A stretch of DNA of 64,000 bases, taken from positions 147,430 through 211,429 of the forward strand of contig NZ_JAXCLE010000005.1 of assembly GCF_037027585.1 (NCBI RefSeq), read 5' to 3'. The position numbers and the translations under genes were made by a program. Of this stretch, positions 41,375-49,656 are shown piece after piece (the stretch's first letter is position 1; each line of letters begins with the position of its first letter). Origin of the DNA: Solibacillus ferritrahens (GTDB lineage Bacteria; Bacillota; Bacilli; Bacillales_A; Planococcaceae). The notes under the pieces were generated by a model. It worked only from the letters and a program-made list of their open reading frames with translations. It had not been told where the DNA came from and made no database searches.

Positions 41375-42751
41375 TTATTTCTTTAATGTTAATTTTACAA
41401 CACACTCAACCTGTGCTGTTTGAGGGAACATATCAACTGGCTGAATGTACTCCACTTTATATGCTTTTGATAAATCTTTTAAATCACGTGCCAGCGTAGA
41501 CGGATTACACGATGTATATACGAAACGCTTAGGTTTGATTTTTAGTACTGTTCTAATAAAGCCTGGCTCCAATCCTGTACGTGGAGGGTCTACACAAATT
41601 ACATCTGGACGATAATCTTCTTTTGACCAACGGAATAGCCATTTATCGGCAGAGCCTGGGAAGAAACGTACATGTTGTAAATTATCGTTTGTACGGGCAT
41701 TGTATTTTGCATCGGCAATTGCTTCATCGACATTGTCCATTCCGCGTACTTCACGAGCGCCTTCCGCAAGCCACATTCCAATTGTCCCAACACCACAGTA
41801 AGCATCAACTACATTTTCTTTTCCAGTAAGTGCAGCAGCTTTTTTTATTTCATTATATAAATGAACTGTTTGCTCTGGGTTTAGCTGGAAAAATGCGCGA
41901 GTTGATAAATCAAATGCGAATTCACCTAATTTTTCATGGATGGCATCTTTACCATCTAATACATATGTGTCACTACCGAAAATAAGAGATGTTTTCTCGC
42001 GGTTTACGTTTTGTGTAATTGATACAATTGACGGATCAATTTTTTTGATGCGTTCAATTAATTCCTCTTTATGCGGCAGCTCATGACGAGTTGTCACAAG
42101 ACAGACTTGTGTTTCACCAGAGCGCATCCCTGTACGCACTACAATAGTACGTACTAAACCATTTAATGATTTTCCATCATAAATAGGAATGTTTAGCTTT
42201 TGTAAAATTTTTCGTGTAGCTACTGTAATTTTTGATGTTACAGGATGTTGCACTAGGCAATCATTAATATTCAGAAGTTGATTCGTTCCTTCTGAAAAGA
42301 GTCCAGCATAGACACGCTTACCTTCTTTACGCACTTGGAATTGAGATTTATTACGGTAATGCCAAGGGTTATCCATACCAATAGTTGGTCGGATTTCGGC
42401 TGATTCTACAATTTCCTTTGCATATTTTTCAAATGCCTGTACAACGATATCGCGCTTGTTTACTAGCTGAGCATCATACGTCATATGCTGTAATTGACAG
42501 CCGCCACATTCCGAATAGACAGGGCAGGGTGCTTCTTGACGGAATTCACTCGCTTTACGAATATTCAATATTTCAGCTTCTGAAAATTTAGGAGATACTT
42601 TTGTTAGCCTAACTGTTACTTCTTCTCCAGGAATTGCTCCTTTTACAAATACAACATTTCGTTTATAAAACCCTACACCTTCACCATTAATACCAAGGCG
42701 CTTTATTGTTAACGGGAACTTTTGCCCGACTTCCATTTTTAATTCACTCAA
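41375..42751 (-). CDS. 23S rRNA (uracil-5-)-methyltransferase, RlmD/RlmCD (TrmA) family
   Basis: A 458-residue SAM-dependent enzyme that forms 5-methyluridine in RNA. An N-terminal TRAM domain (residues about 5-60) binds RNA. Iron-sulfur cysteines are in CPVYSECGGCQLQHM. The catalytic domain has SAM motif VVDAYCGVGTIGMWLA, then DPPRTGLEPG and the nucleophile in YTSCNPSTLARDL. B. subtilis has two relatives, YefA (RlmCD) and YfjO; pdaA next door favours YfjO, which lies near pdaA there. The exact uridine target is not determined by sequence. The start at 42751 is weakly supported: two further methionines follow within six codons. Confidence 0.93.
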   Translation of the reverse strand: MSELKMEVGQKFPLTIKRLGINGEGVGFYKRNVVFVKGAIPGEEVTVRLTKVSPKFSEAEILNIRKASEFRQEAPCPVYSECGGCQLQHMTYDAQLVNKRDIVVQAFEKYAKEIVESAEIRPTIGMDNPWHYRNKSQFQVRKEGKRVYAGLFSEGTNQLLNINDCLVQHPVTSKITVATRKILQKLNIPIYDGKSLNGLVRTIVVRTGMRSGETQVCLVTTRHELPHKEELIERIKKIDPSIVSITQNVNREKTSLIFGSDTYVLDGKDAIHEKLGEFAFDLSTRAFFQLNPEQTVHLYNEIKKAAALTGKENVVDAYCGVGTIGMWLAEGAREVRGMDNVDEAIADAKYNARTNDNLQHVRFFPGSADKWLFRWSKEDYRPDVICVDPPRTGLEPGFIRTVLKIKPKRFVYTSCNPSTLARDLKDLSKAYKVEYIQPVDMFPQTAQVECVVKLTLKK

Positions 42752-42772
42752 GTTTTACACGTCCTTTAAATA

Positions 42773-42807
42773 GAGTGACTCGCACCAAAAAATAGTGCGA
42801 GTCACTT
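42773..42807 (-). terminator. Hairpin downstream of pdaA
   Basis: A 12-bp perfect stem AGTGACTCGCAC/GTGCGAGTCACT. The T tail on the minus strand is weak, so terminator strength is uncertain. Confidence 0.55.
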
Positions 42808-42868
42808 CTTTCTTTTCATCATTCCAGTATAACGGATATTGTAATGGAAAGAAAGGTACGCAACTTTC

Positions 42869-43660
42869 CTAATATGGAGATATTTTTTCGTGTTCAAGTA
42901 CTAAGTCATCAAGAGAGCCGAAAGTGTAACCTTGAGCTTTTGCATCTTTTATAAACTGCGGTATCGCTTCGGCATTATCTTGTGCAACAGTATGCATCAA
43001 TATAATTGCACCAGGATGAAGCTGTCCCATTAGTGCATCATAAGCATATTGGGCACCGCGTCGCTCATCTTTTAACCAGTCTTTAAAAGCGATGGACCAA
43101 AACATATGGCGATAACCCGCTTCATTGCCGACTTTTAATACTTCTTCATTAAAAATACCTTCAGGTGGACGGGCGTAATACGTACGTTGTACACCAGTTA
43201 GTTCATTTAACTTATCGTCGAATTTTTTCCATTCGCTCTTCATTTCATCAGCAGACAGCCGGGCCATGTTCGGATGACCGTAAGAGTGGTTACCGATTAT
43301 ATGTCCATCTTTAACCATTGTTTTTACTAAATCGGTCGCACTTGTCAAATAGTGACCAGTCAAAAAGAATGTAGCGGGCGCATTTTCTTCCCTTAACGTA
43401 TTTAAAATGGTTTCGGTATAACCATTTTCGTAGCCATTATCGAATGTTAAATAAACAATTTTCTTCTCTGGGCTACCTTTATAAATTGCACCGTACTTGT
43501 GCATTAATGTTTCTAAAGGCTCTCCAATTTCCACTGGCTCTCCATTTTTGCTCGGTTTAAAGCCCCAGTGGAATTCCTCGGCCTCGGCTACTGAAATAAA
43601 TGATAATGAGACTAATGCAACGAGTAAAACGAAGCTAATGCCTAAAATATGTCGTTTCAT
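42869..43660 (-). CDS. pdaA: Peptidoglycan MurNAc deacetylase PdaA (muramic delta-lactam formation)
   Basis: A 263-residue exported polysaccharide deacetylase with a signal peptide (ILGISFVLLVALVSLSFISV, then AEAEE). NodB metal motifs are TFDNGYENGY (Asp pair) and GNHSYGHPNM (His-x-x-x-His). The remaining catalytic blocks ARPPEGIF and ILMHTVAQDNAEA match B. subtilis PdaA. There it removes acetyl from MurNAc in the spore cortex, a step needed for delta-lactam formation and germination. GGAGG lies before the ATG on the minus strand. A sigma-G-like promoter is seen just upstream. This supports a spore-forming host. Confidence 0.95.
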   Translation of the reverse strand: MKRHILGISFVLLVALVSLSFISVAEAEEFHWGFKPSKNGEPVEIGEPLETLMHKYGAIYKGSPEKKIVYLTFDNGYENGYTETILNTLREENAPATFFLTGHYLTSATDLVKTMVKDGHIIGNHSYGHPNMARLSADEMKSEWKKFDDKLNELTGVQRTYYARPPEGIFNEEVLKVGNEAGYRHMFWSIAFKDWLKDERRGAQYAYDALMGQLHPGAIILMHTVAQDNAEAIPQFIKDAKAQGYTFGSLDDLVLEHEKISPY

Positions 43661-43687
43661 TAAAAAAGCAACCTCCTTTTTACAAGT

Positions 43688-43717
43688 TAGGTTGCGTGAA
43701 ACGGCACAATTTATTCA
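43688..43717 (-). promoter_or_regulatory. Sigma-G-like promoter of pdaA
   Basis: On the minus strand: TGAATA, 17-base spacer, CAACCTA. This resembles the forespore sigma-G consensus (TGMATA, CATAMTA). B. subtilis pdaA is a sigma-G gene. It overlaps the 3' end of the yfhF-like gene. Confidence 0.45.
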
Positions 43718-44614
43718 TTTATATAAATTACGAATGGCATCTTCTACAGAAGCGAACTGAAATTCAAAATTTGCTGTTAATAACTTTTCAGGAATTACGT
43801 GCTGGCCTTCGAGAACGAGAATACTTTTTTCACCGAGAGCAAGCTTTAAAGCTGTACTTGGAACAGGGAGCCAATGCGGACGATTTAGCGCTTTGCCAAT
43901 CGATTTTCCGAATTCCCTCATTCTTTTAACATTAGGCGTTGTAAAATTAATCGGTCCGGATAAACTTTCGTCTGAGATTAGCAAAAGCATAGCTCGCACC
44001 ACATCATCTATATGAATCCAGCTTAGCCATTGGTTACCTGATCCGATTGTTCCACCGAAACCTAATTTATAAGGAAGTACCATCATTGGCAATGCGCCTT
44101 CACCGTTTTGTAAAATTACACCAAAGCGAGTTAAGCAAGTGCGAATACCGAGTTGCTCGGCTGGAAGTGCCTTTTCTTCCCAATGTGTAACGACTTGTCC
44201 TAAAAAATCGTTCGCTCTTTCATCAGACTGCTCTGTGTAGACAGCAGTTTCCGAAACAGGATAAATACCGACTGCACTCGCATTGATTAAAACTTGTGGT
44301 TTATACTGTAAGTTTCGCAATAAACGGATTACTTCATCTGTTGCTTCCATACGGCTATTATAAATTTTTTCTTTTTGCTCTTCTGTCCATCGACCATCGT
44401 TTAAAGATACCCCGGCTAAATTGATAAAAACATCAATATTTTTAACATAAAGCTCAGGGGTTGCGTCGTCATTTAACCATTGTACATATTGAATGCCATT
44501 TTTCATCTGTTGCATGCCACGTGTCAATATTATTATTTCATGTCCGTTTTCAATTAGCTGTTCACTCAATTTACGACCAACCATTCCTGTACCGCCTGCA
44601 ATAGCAACTCTCAC
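43715..44614 (-). CDS. yfhF: TIGR01777-type NAD(P)-binding epimerase (YfhF-like)
   Basis: A 299-residue extended short-chain dehydrogenase-fold protein. The dinucleotide motif GGTGMVGRKL sits at residues about 6-15, NLAGVSLNDGRWTEEQKEKI is typical of this family, and a C-terminal DUF1731-type segment has LPVPSTALKLALGEKSILVL. GTG 44614 is chosen because AAGGAAGGTG lies upstream; an in-frame GTG at 44623 would sit directly on that site. Substrate and reaction are not known (sometimes labelled SulA-like). It is divergent from recX, as in B. subtilis. Confidence 0.9.
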   Translation of the reverse strand: MRVAIAGGTGMVGRKLSEQLIENGHEIIILTRGMQQMKNGIQYVQWLNDDATPELYVKNIDVFINLAGVSLNDGRWTEEQKEKIYNSRMEATDEVIRLLRNLQYKPQVLINASAVGIYPVSETAVYTEQSDERANDFLGQVVTHWEEKALPAEQLGIRTCLTRFGVILQNGEGALPMMVLPYKLGFGGTIGSGNQWLSWIHIDDVVRAMLLLISDESLSGPINFTTPNVKRMREFGKSIGKALNRPHWLPVPSTALKLALGEKSILVLEGQHVIPEKLLTANFEFQFASVEDAIRNLYK

Positions 44615-44723
44615 TAATAACACCTTCCTTTAATTAGTCTAGTTAGTTCAGTATACCGTTTCATGAAAGAGAAAGTAAAAACATGTATACTAGAATGAAC
44701 AAGGTTATTGTGAGGTGTGCACA

Positions 44724-45533
44724 GTGCAAGTAATAACAAAAATCGGACGGCAAAAAAACAATCAGCAACGTTATAATATATATTTAAACGAAAAATATTC
44801 ATTTGCAGTCGACGAAGGTACACTTATAAAGTTTGGTCTGCAAAAAGGCAAAGTACTTGAGCAGATTGAAATAGATGAAATACAATATGAAGATGAGATT
44901 GCAAAGGCTTTTAATAAAGCACTGAATTTTTTAAGCTTTCAAATGCGAAGTGAACATGAAGTGAAAACAAAGCTGTTACAATTAGGCTATGGGGAAGCTG
45001 TCATTCAGGAAGCTATTCATAAGCTAACGGGATTAGGATTTTTAAATGATGAAAGCTACTCGAAGGCTTTACTTGAAACGAGAAAACGGACTGCTAAAAA
45101 AGGTCCCGCAGCTATACGCCAAGATTTCATAAAAAAAGGCATCGACAAAGAATTGCAGCAGCAAGTATTGGGAACATTTAGTCATGATGAACAGTTGAAG
45201 ATTGCAATGGAACTAGCTGAAAAAGCAATTCGTTCAAATGAAAATAAAACGCCGACTCAAGTGAAGCAAAAAATCCAGGATGTACTCCTTCGTAAAGGTT
45301 ATTCCTATTCCATTGTGACTGAAATAGTTGAGCAAGTTAAAATTGAACGACATGATGATGACTGGGGACTTTTAATAGAAAGTCAGGGCGACAAACTATG
45401 GCGCAAATATGGAACCAAGCTAACGGGATTTGAACTGCATCAAAAAGTTAAGCAGGCCCTGTATCAAAAGGGCTTTCCAATAGATAAAATAAAAGAATAT
45501 ATTGAACAAAAGGAGCAACACCAAAATGAATGA
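44724..45533 (+). CDS. recX: Regulatory protein RecX
   Basis: A 269-residue helical protein that binds RecA filaments and modulates recombination. It shows the tandem three-helix repeats of long Firmicute RecX proteins: ALNFLSFQMRSEHEVKTKLL, LGYGEAVIQEAIHKLTGLGF, then a second set beginning AKKGPAAIRQDFIKKGID. GTG 44724 is chosen, seven bases after GAGGTG; GTG 44715 overlaps the site. The last eight bases overlap yfhH. Length is close to B. subtilis RecX (264). Confidence 0.94.
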   Translation: MQVITKIGRQKNNQQRYNIYLNEKYSFAVDEGTLIKFGLQKGKVLEQIEIDEIQYEDEIAKAFNKALNFLSFQMRSEHEVKTKLLQLGYGEAVIQEAIHKLTGLGFLNDESYSKALLETRKRTAKKGPAAIRQDFIKKGIDKELQQQVLGTFSHDEQLKIAMELAEKAIRSNENKTPTQVKQKIQDVLLRKGYSYSIVTEIVEQVKIERHDDDWGLLIESQGDKLWRKYGTKLTGFELHQKVKQALYQKGFPIDKIKEYIEQKEQHQNE

Positions 45534-45855
45534 ATTAACTTATAGTAGTATGTCAGAACAGGAATTACGCCAAGAGGTTGCCAATTTACGTGAAAGAGCA
45601 CGAAAAGCAGAGCAATTAGGGATAATTAATGAATACGCGGTTTATGAACGTAAAGCATTAATGGCTGAAGCATATTTAGTCGATCTTTCAACAATTATTC
45701 CTGGTGAGCTGTATCGTTTAAATGGTTCACCAGGTGAATTTTTCCAAGTGGATTATTTAAAAGGACGTTTCGCATGGGGGCACAGATTAGGTTCGGAGCG
45801 TTTTGAAGAGGCATTACCCGTATCAATGTTACGTCCAGTAAAGGAAGGGAAGTAA
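45526..45855 (+). CDS. yfhH: DUF1811 family protein YfhH
   Basis: A 109-residue protein with an N-terminal helical region (ELRQEVANLRERARKAEQLG) and a beta-rich C-terminal part (FFQVDYLKGRFAWGHRLGS) resembling YfhH of B. subtilis. ATG 45526 is chosen because AAAGGAGC lies within the end of recX. It overlaps recX by eight bases and ends one base before yfhJ, so these three genes form an operon. No function is established that I can cite from sequence. Confidence 0.87.
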   Translation: MNELTYSSMSEQELRQEVANLRERARKAEQLGIINEYAVYERKALMAEAYLVDLSTIIPGELYRLNGSPGEFFQVDYLKGRFAWGHRLGSERFEEALPVSMLRPVKEGK

Positions 45856-45856
45856 G

Positions 45857-46126
45857 ATGGAAGAGTTATATCAAAAACTTACTGAGCAACTTTTGGAAAA
45901 AAACCCAAATTTACCGACAGGACGTGCACGCACATGGGTTGAGCTACTATGTAGCGATTTTGAATCAACTTCGGCAAAGGCCGGTGCAAGTTATCGTGGA
46001 ATGGAATATACGGGGAAATTGGTCAGTCAGTTAATTGAAAGTTATGGTGATAAGCTTCACCTCTTCGCAGCAAAAAATCCGAAATATGCACATTTATTGA
46101 ATGATAGTGAAGATACAGTAAACTAA
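45857..46126 (+). CDS. yfhJ: WVELL-domain protein YfhJ
   Basis: An 89-residue soluble protein carrying the name-giving motif TWVELLCSDFESTSAKAG (residues about 26-43) and then YRGMEYTGKLVSQLIESYG. Length matches YfhJ of B. subtilis. The ATG is one codon space from the yfhH stop with GGAAGGGAAG as ribosome site. It is the last gene of the recX-yfhH-yfhJ operon; a hairpin terminator overlaps the stop region. Function unknown. Confidence 0.88.
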   Translation: MEELYQKLTEQLLEKNPNLPTGRARTWVELLCSDFESTSAKAGASYRGMEYTGKLVSQLIESYGDKLHLFAAKNPKYAHLLNDSEDTVN

Positions 46127-46155
46127 AAAACCACCAGTTTATGCTGGTGGTTTTC
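46126..46155. terminator. Terminator after yfhJ
   Basis: AAAACCACCAG pairs with CTGGTGGTTTT. Confidence 0.85.
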
Positions 46156-46188
46156 CCTGTTTAGCAACTGCCGTAGTGCATCTATAAT

Positions 46189-47178
46189 CTATTCATTTCC
46201 AGCGCCTATTTGTAAACGCTTTTGTAACTTTTCTTCAGTAAATATCCAGCCGGTATAAGAATTTACGATGTTGAGCTCTTCATCCAAATGTGCAACAGCA
46301 ACGAAAGGATATCGGTCATTACTGCGATAGCGCAAATCGATTAATCGAAGCTCTGTTATTCCATTTTCTAGTTCGGAAATTTCCCATCTATAAAGTGGAG
46401 AAAAAGATAAAAACGCATCAAGATTCGGATCTTTTATCGCTTTTGCAACGAACTCCGTTTTTGGAATAGGCTCAATTTTGAACTTGTCATAGATGTTGAC
46501 AGTTCTTCGATAAGCACGCCCTACGTAAAAATGTGTTTTCGATTTTGCAGCTATTTTCCAATGGAAGAAACGCATAGTCGGTGCGACAATGACAAATTCC
46601 TCATCTTGTAATTCATGATGAACCGCAGATTTAATTGCCTTTTGAATGGCAAAGCGCAAAATATAGTAAACGAAAATAATTAGGTACATGATAGTAAATG
46701 TTAAAACAGGATCTGTACCGAATAACCATAGTAAAATACCTATACAATGAAAACCAAAAATAAATGGATCGAATGTATTAATAACACCGAGTGCTACCCA
46801 TTTTTTTGAAAATGGCCGTAAAGCTTGAGTACCGTACGCATTAAAAATGTCGACAAAAACATGTAAAAATACTGCAATCTGTGTCCATAACCATACATTA
46901 AACAAATGGGCATCAGGTAGAATAATGGCGAGTGCACCTGTTATTAATAAAGGCCATAACAAAACAGCAGGAATCGAGTGTGTAATTCCCCGATGATGCC
47001 GTATATAGATTGCGTTATTGCGAAATTTTAAAACCGTATCAATATCCGGTGCCTGCTGACCAATAATCGTTCCGGCCATAACAGCGGTAAATGTTAATGA
47101 ATGGCTTGCGACGGTGGGATCAACAAGTGCTAGGCCACCTATAGCAATACCCATAACGAAATGTGTGCCAGAATCCAA
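46189..47178 (-). CDS. yfhP: Membrane-bound metal-dependent hydrolase family protein YfhP
   Basis: A 329-residue protein of the YfhP/YdjM (DUF457) type. The N-terminal half has membrane helices with conserved His and Asp: GTHFVMG near the start, PDIDTVLKF, HHRGITHS and HVFVDIFNAYGT, which look like a metal site. The C-terminal half is soluble. TTG 47178 gives MDSGTHF, which matches the usual YfhP start and length, and GAGGGG lies nine bases upstream. The open frame continues further upstream without a fitting site. B. subtilis YfhP was linked to regulation of secreted compounds; this is recollection. It is divergent from mutY. Confidence 0.87.
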   Translation of the reverse strand: MDSGTHFVMGIAIGGLALVDPTVASHSLTFTAVMAGTIIGQQAPDIDTVLKFRNNAIYIRHHRGITHSIPAVLLWPLLITGALAIILPDAHLFNVWLWTQIAVFLHVFVDIFNAYGTQALRPFSKKWVALGVINTFDPFIFGFHCIGILLWLFGTDPVLTFTIMYLIIFVYYILRFAIQKAIKSAVHHELQDEEFVIVAPTMRFFHWKIAAKSKTHFYVGRAYRRTVNIYDKFKIEPIPKTEFVAKAIKDPNLDAFLSFSPLYRWEISELENGITELRLIDLRYRSNDRYPFVAVAHLDEELNIVNSYTGWIFTEEKLQKRLQIGAGNE

Positions 47179-47349
47179 AGTTATCATCCCCTCGATCATA
47201 AAACCGTTCGAGAACGGAAATATATAGCTTCTTTCAATGCGTAAACATATATGATTAAAAGAAAGTAAGCTTCGCATAAGCGTTTGCTACAATTTATTTA
47301 ATAATATACCCTTTTTTAAGGAAATAAAATCGAATTTTTGGAGGACATT

Positions 47350-48408
47350 TTGAACTATCCATATATAAAACAATTTCGCCAAGCATTAGTTACATGGTAT
47401 TTAGAGGAACAAAGAGATTTACCTTGGCGTCAGACGAAAGAACCCTATCAAATTTGGGTTTCTGAAGTGATGCTTCAACAAACAAGGGTGGACACTGTTA
47501 TCCCGTATTACAACCGATTTATAGAAAAATATCCAACAGCGGAAAGTTTAGCATATACACCGGAAGAAGAGCTTCTTAAAATGTGGGAAGGTCTTGGCTA
47601 TTATTCACGTGTGCGCAATTTACAGGCAGGCGTTAGAGAAGTTGTAGAAGTATACGGCGGTAAAGTACCAGACAATCGAGTAGACATTTCAAAGTTAAAA
47701 GGTGTTGGACCTTATACAGCAGGCGCCATTTTAAGTATCGCTTATGGTAAGCCGGAGCATGCTGTTGATGGGAATGTTATGCGAGTATTGAGTCGCGTGT
47801 TAAATGTTGATGCAGATATTGCATTGCCAAAAACAAAGAAGATTTTTGAAGAGGCCGTAACAAAGTTAATTGATGTACAAAATCCATCCGCATTTAACCA
47901 AGGATTAATGGAATTAGGGGCGTTAATCTGTACGCCGACTTCACCAAAATGCCTATTATGTCCTGTACGCGATTATTGCACTGCCTTTCATGAAGGTAAC
48001 CCCGCGAGCTTACCGGTAAAATCCAAAAAGCTAAAGACGAAAGACATTCACTATGACGTCTACGTAATTCGCGATAAAGATGGACGTTATCTGATGGAAA
48101 AAAGGTTGGAAGCAGGGCTGCTTGCAAATATGTGGCAATTTATAATGGTTGAACGTGATGAAGTTGAAAATAGTTTAACCAAAGTTGAAAAACAATATAA
48201 CGTGATCCTTAATAGGGAATTAGTCGAGCCAATAATTAGTTTTAAACATGTGTTTTCTCATTTGAAATGGCATATTAGCAGTTATTTAATCGATGCAATT
48301 GAAACTAGTGAATCGAAACAGTTAAATATAGCCTTTTTAACGAAAGAACAAATCGAAAGTATACCAATGCCTGTGCCGATGTTAAAAATTTGGGGAAAGT
48401 TAAAATGA
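47350..48408 (+). CDS. mutY: A/G-specific adenine glycosylase
   Basis: A 352-residue base-excision repair enzyme that removes adenine mispaired with 8-oxoguanine. The HhH-GPD domain shows WVSEVMLQQTRVDTVIPYY, then LKGVGPYTAGAILSIAYG with the catalytic Asp in HAVDGNVMRVLSR. The iron-sulfur loop is CTPTSPKCLLCPVRDYC. The C-terminal NUDIX-like domain (residues about 225-350) recognises 8-oxoG. TTG 47350 is chosen because GGAGG is at 47340-47344; an upstream TTG at 47338 overlaps the site. Confidence 0.95.
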   Translation: MNYPYIKQFRQALVTWYLEEQRDLPWRQTKEPYQIWVSEVMLQQTRVDTVIPYYNRFIEKYPTAESLAYTPEEELLKMWEGLGYYSRVRNLQAGVREVVEVYGGKVPDNRVDISKLKGVGPYTAGAILSIAYGKPEHAVDGNVMRVLSRVLNVDADIALPKTKKIFEEAVTKLIDVQNPSAFNQGLMELGALICTPTSPKCLLCPVRDYCTAFHEGNPASLPVKSKKLKTKDIHYDVYVIRDKDGRYLMEKRLEAGLLANMWQFIMVERDEVENSLTKVEKQYNVILNRELVEPIISFKHVFSHLKWHISSYLIDAIETSESKQLNIAFLTKEQIESIPMPVPMLKIWGKLK

Positions 48409-48417
48409 AAAAAATTG

Positions 48418-48448
48418 TGCATAATTCATTCTCCTTCCGACCACAATA
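48418..48448 (+). promoter_or_regulatory. Sigma-G-like promoter of the gamma-SASP gene
   Basis: TGCATA (48418-48423), 18-base spacer, CACAATA (48442-48448). This is close to the forespore sigma-G consensus and just upstream of the SASP ribosome site. sspE is a sigma-G gene in B. subtilis. Confidence 0.5.
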
Positions 48449-48470
48449 ATGGTCATGGAGGTGACAAATA

Positions 48471-48788
48471 ATGAAGCGAAATGAACAAAACCGTAATAAC
48501 CAGCAAAACCGTAATAACCAACAAAACCAACAAAACCAATTCCAAAACAACCAAAACAATCGTGAGGAATTTGGTGAAGATCTAAACTTTAATAATTTTA
48601 ACCAAAACCAAAATCAAAACCAGAACCAAAAGCAAAACAACCAAAACAACCAAAACCAACAAAACAATAACGAAGAATTTGGTCAAGAGTTGAATTTTAA
48701 TGAAGTTCAACGCCAAAACCAAAAGCAAAACCGTGAGCAAGAACAACGCAACCAACAATTTAATAAGCGTAATAACAACAACTTCTAA
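48471..48788 (+). CDS. sspE: Gamma-type small acid-soluble spore protein
   Basis: A 105-residue protein made almost wholly of Asn, Gln, Lys, Arg and Glu. It has two internal copies of a unit with EEFGEDLNFN (about residues 24-33) and EEFGQELNFN (about 68-77), which resemble the spore protease (Gpr) cleavage sites of gamma-SASP. These proteins store amino acids in the spore core and are degraded on germination; unlike alpha/beta-SASP they do not bind DNA. ATG 48471 follows GGAGGTGAC. Its place after mutY and before ygaC matches sspE in B. subtilis. Confidence 0.93.
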   Translation: MKRNEQNRNNQQNRNNQQNQQNQFQNNQNNREEFGEDLNFNNFNQNQNQNQNQKQNNQNNQNQQNNNEEFGQELNFNEVQRQNQKQNREQEQRNQQFNKRNNNNF

Positions 48789-48797
48789 TTTGAAGTA

Positions 48798-48847
48798 GAA
48801 GAGGGTGTTCTGAAAGTACAAACTTTCAGAGCATCCTCTTTGTTTTT
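48798..48847 (+). terminator. Terminator after the gamma-SASP gene
   Basis: AAGAGG.TG.TCTGAAAGT pairs with ACTTTCAGA.CA.CCTCTT, followed by T-rich sequence. Confidence 0.85.
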
Positions 48848-48977
48848 ATGGTTAACCCCTAGTATTTCCTACTACTTTTCACACAAAATTGAAAATAATT
48901 GCATTCTAACTACAAGTTTTGCTAAAGCATTGTTATAATACAATAAAGACAGCTAAGACGAAAAGGTGGGCTTTATA

Positions 48978-49526
48978 ATGGCATTACCGGTTGAAGGAGA
49001 AACAATCCAAATACATAGTTATAAGCACAATGGTAATATCCACCGTGTCTGGCAAGAAACGATGGTATTAAAGGCAACAAAAAATATCATTATCGGTGCG
49101 AATGAAAAAACACTTGTTACCGAATCGGATGGTCGTACTTGGTTAACACGTGAGCCGTCGATTTGTTACTTCCACGCTGAACATTGGTTTAATATTATTT
49201 GCATGCTGCGTGAAGATGGAGTGTATTATTATTGCAACATTAGTTCACCATTTGTGTTTGATAATAACTGCTTAAAGTATATTGACTATGATTTGGATGT
49301 AAAAGTGTTTCCGGATATGAGTCATGCATTATTAGATGAAGATGAATATGAACAACACAAATTGGAAATGAATTATCCTGAAGTCATTGATAAAATTTTA
49401 AAGCGCAATGTCAAAACATTAGTGAGCTGGATTGAACAGCGTCGTGGTCCATTTGCTCCTGACTTTATCGAGTCTTGGACAAACCGCTATATGCTATTAA
49501 GTGAAATTCAGGCAAATAAAGAGTAA
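48978..49526 (+). CDS. ygaC: Nucleoside tri-diphosphate phosphatase (DUF402, YgaC/NtdP type)
   Basis: A 182-residue soluble protein of the DUF402 family (PF04167). Recognisable blocks are SYKHNGNIHRVWQETMVLKA, FHAEHWFNIICMLREDGVYY, and the metal-binding acidic set YIDYDLDVKVFPD. Staphylococcal and streptococcal relatives hydrolyse nucleoside tri- and diphosphates. ATG 48978 follows AAAAGGTGGG. It lies between the SASP gene and the ABC exporter gene, the same order as ygaC in B. subtilis. Confidence 0.9.
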   Translation: MALPVEGETIQIHSYKHNGNIHRVWQETMVLKATKNIIIGANEKTLVTESDGRTWLTREPSICYFHAEHWFNIICMLREDGVYYYCNISSPFVFDNNCLKYIDYDLDVKVFPDMSHALLDEDEYEQHKLEMNYPEVIDKILKRNVKTLVSWIEQRRGPFAPDFIESWTNRYMLLSEIQANKE

Positions 49527-49656
49527 ATGAAGCACAAGTGACTTTTTTGGTTGCTTGTGTTTTCCTTTTGGGTAAAGTTAACCTATAAATACTTAATGAA
49601 AAATTATGATATGATAGTTGCTGTTGCAAAATTTCTGAGGGGAAGTGTTTTTTGCA

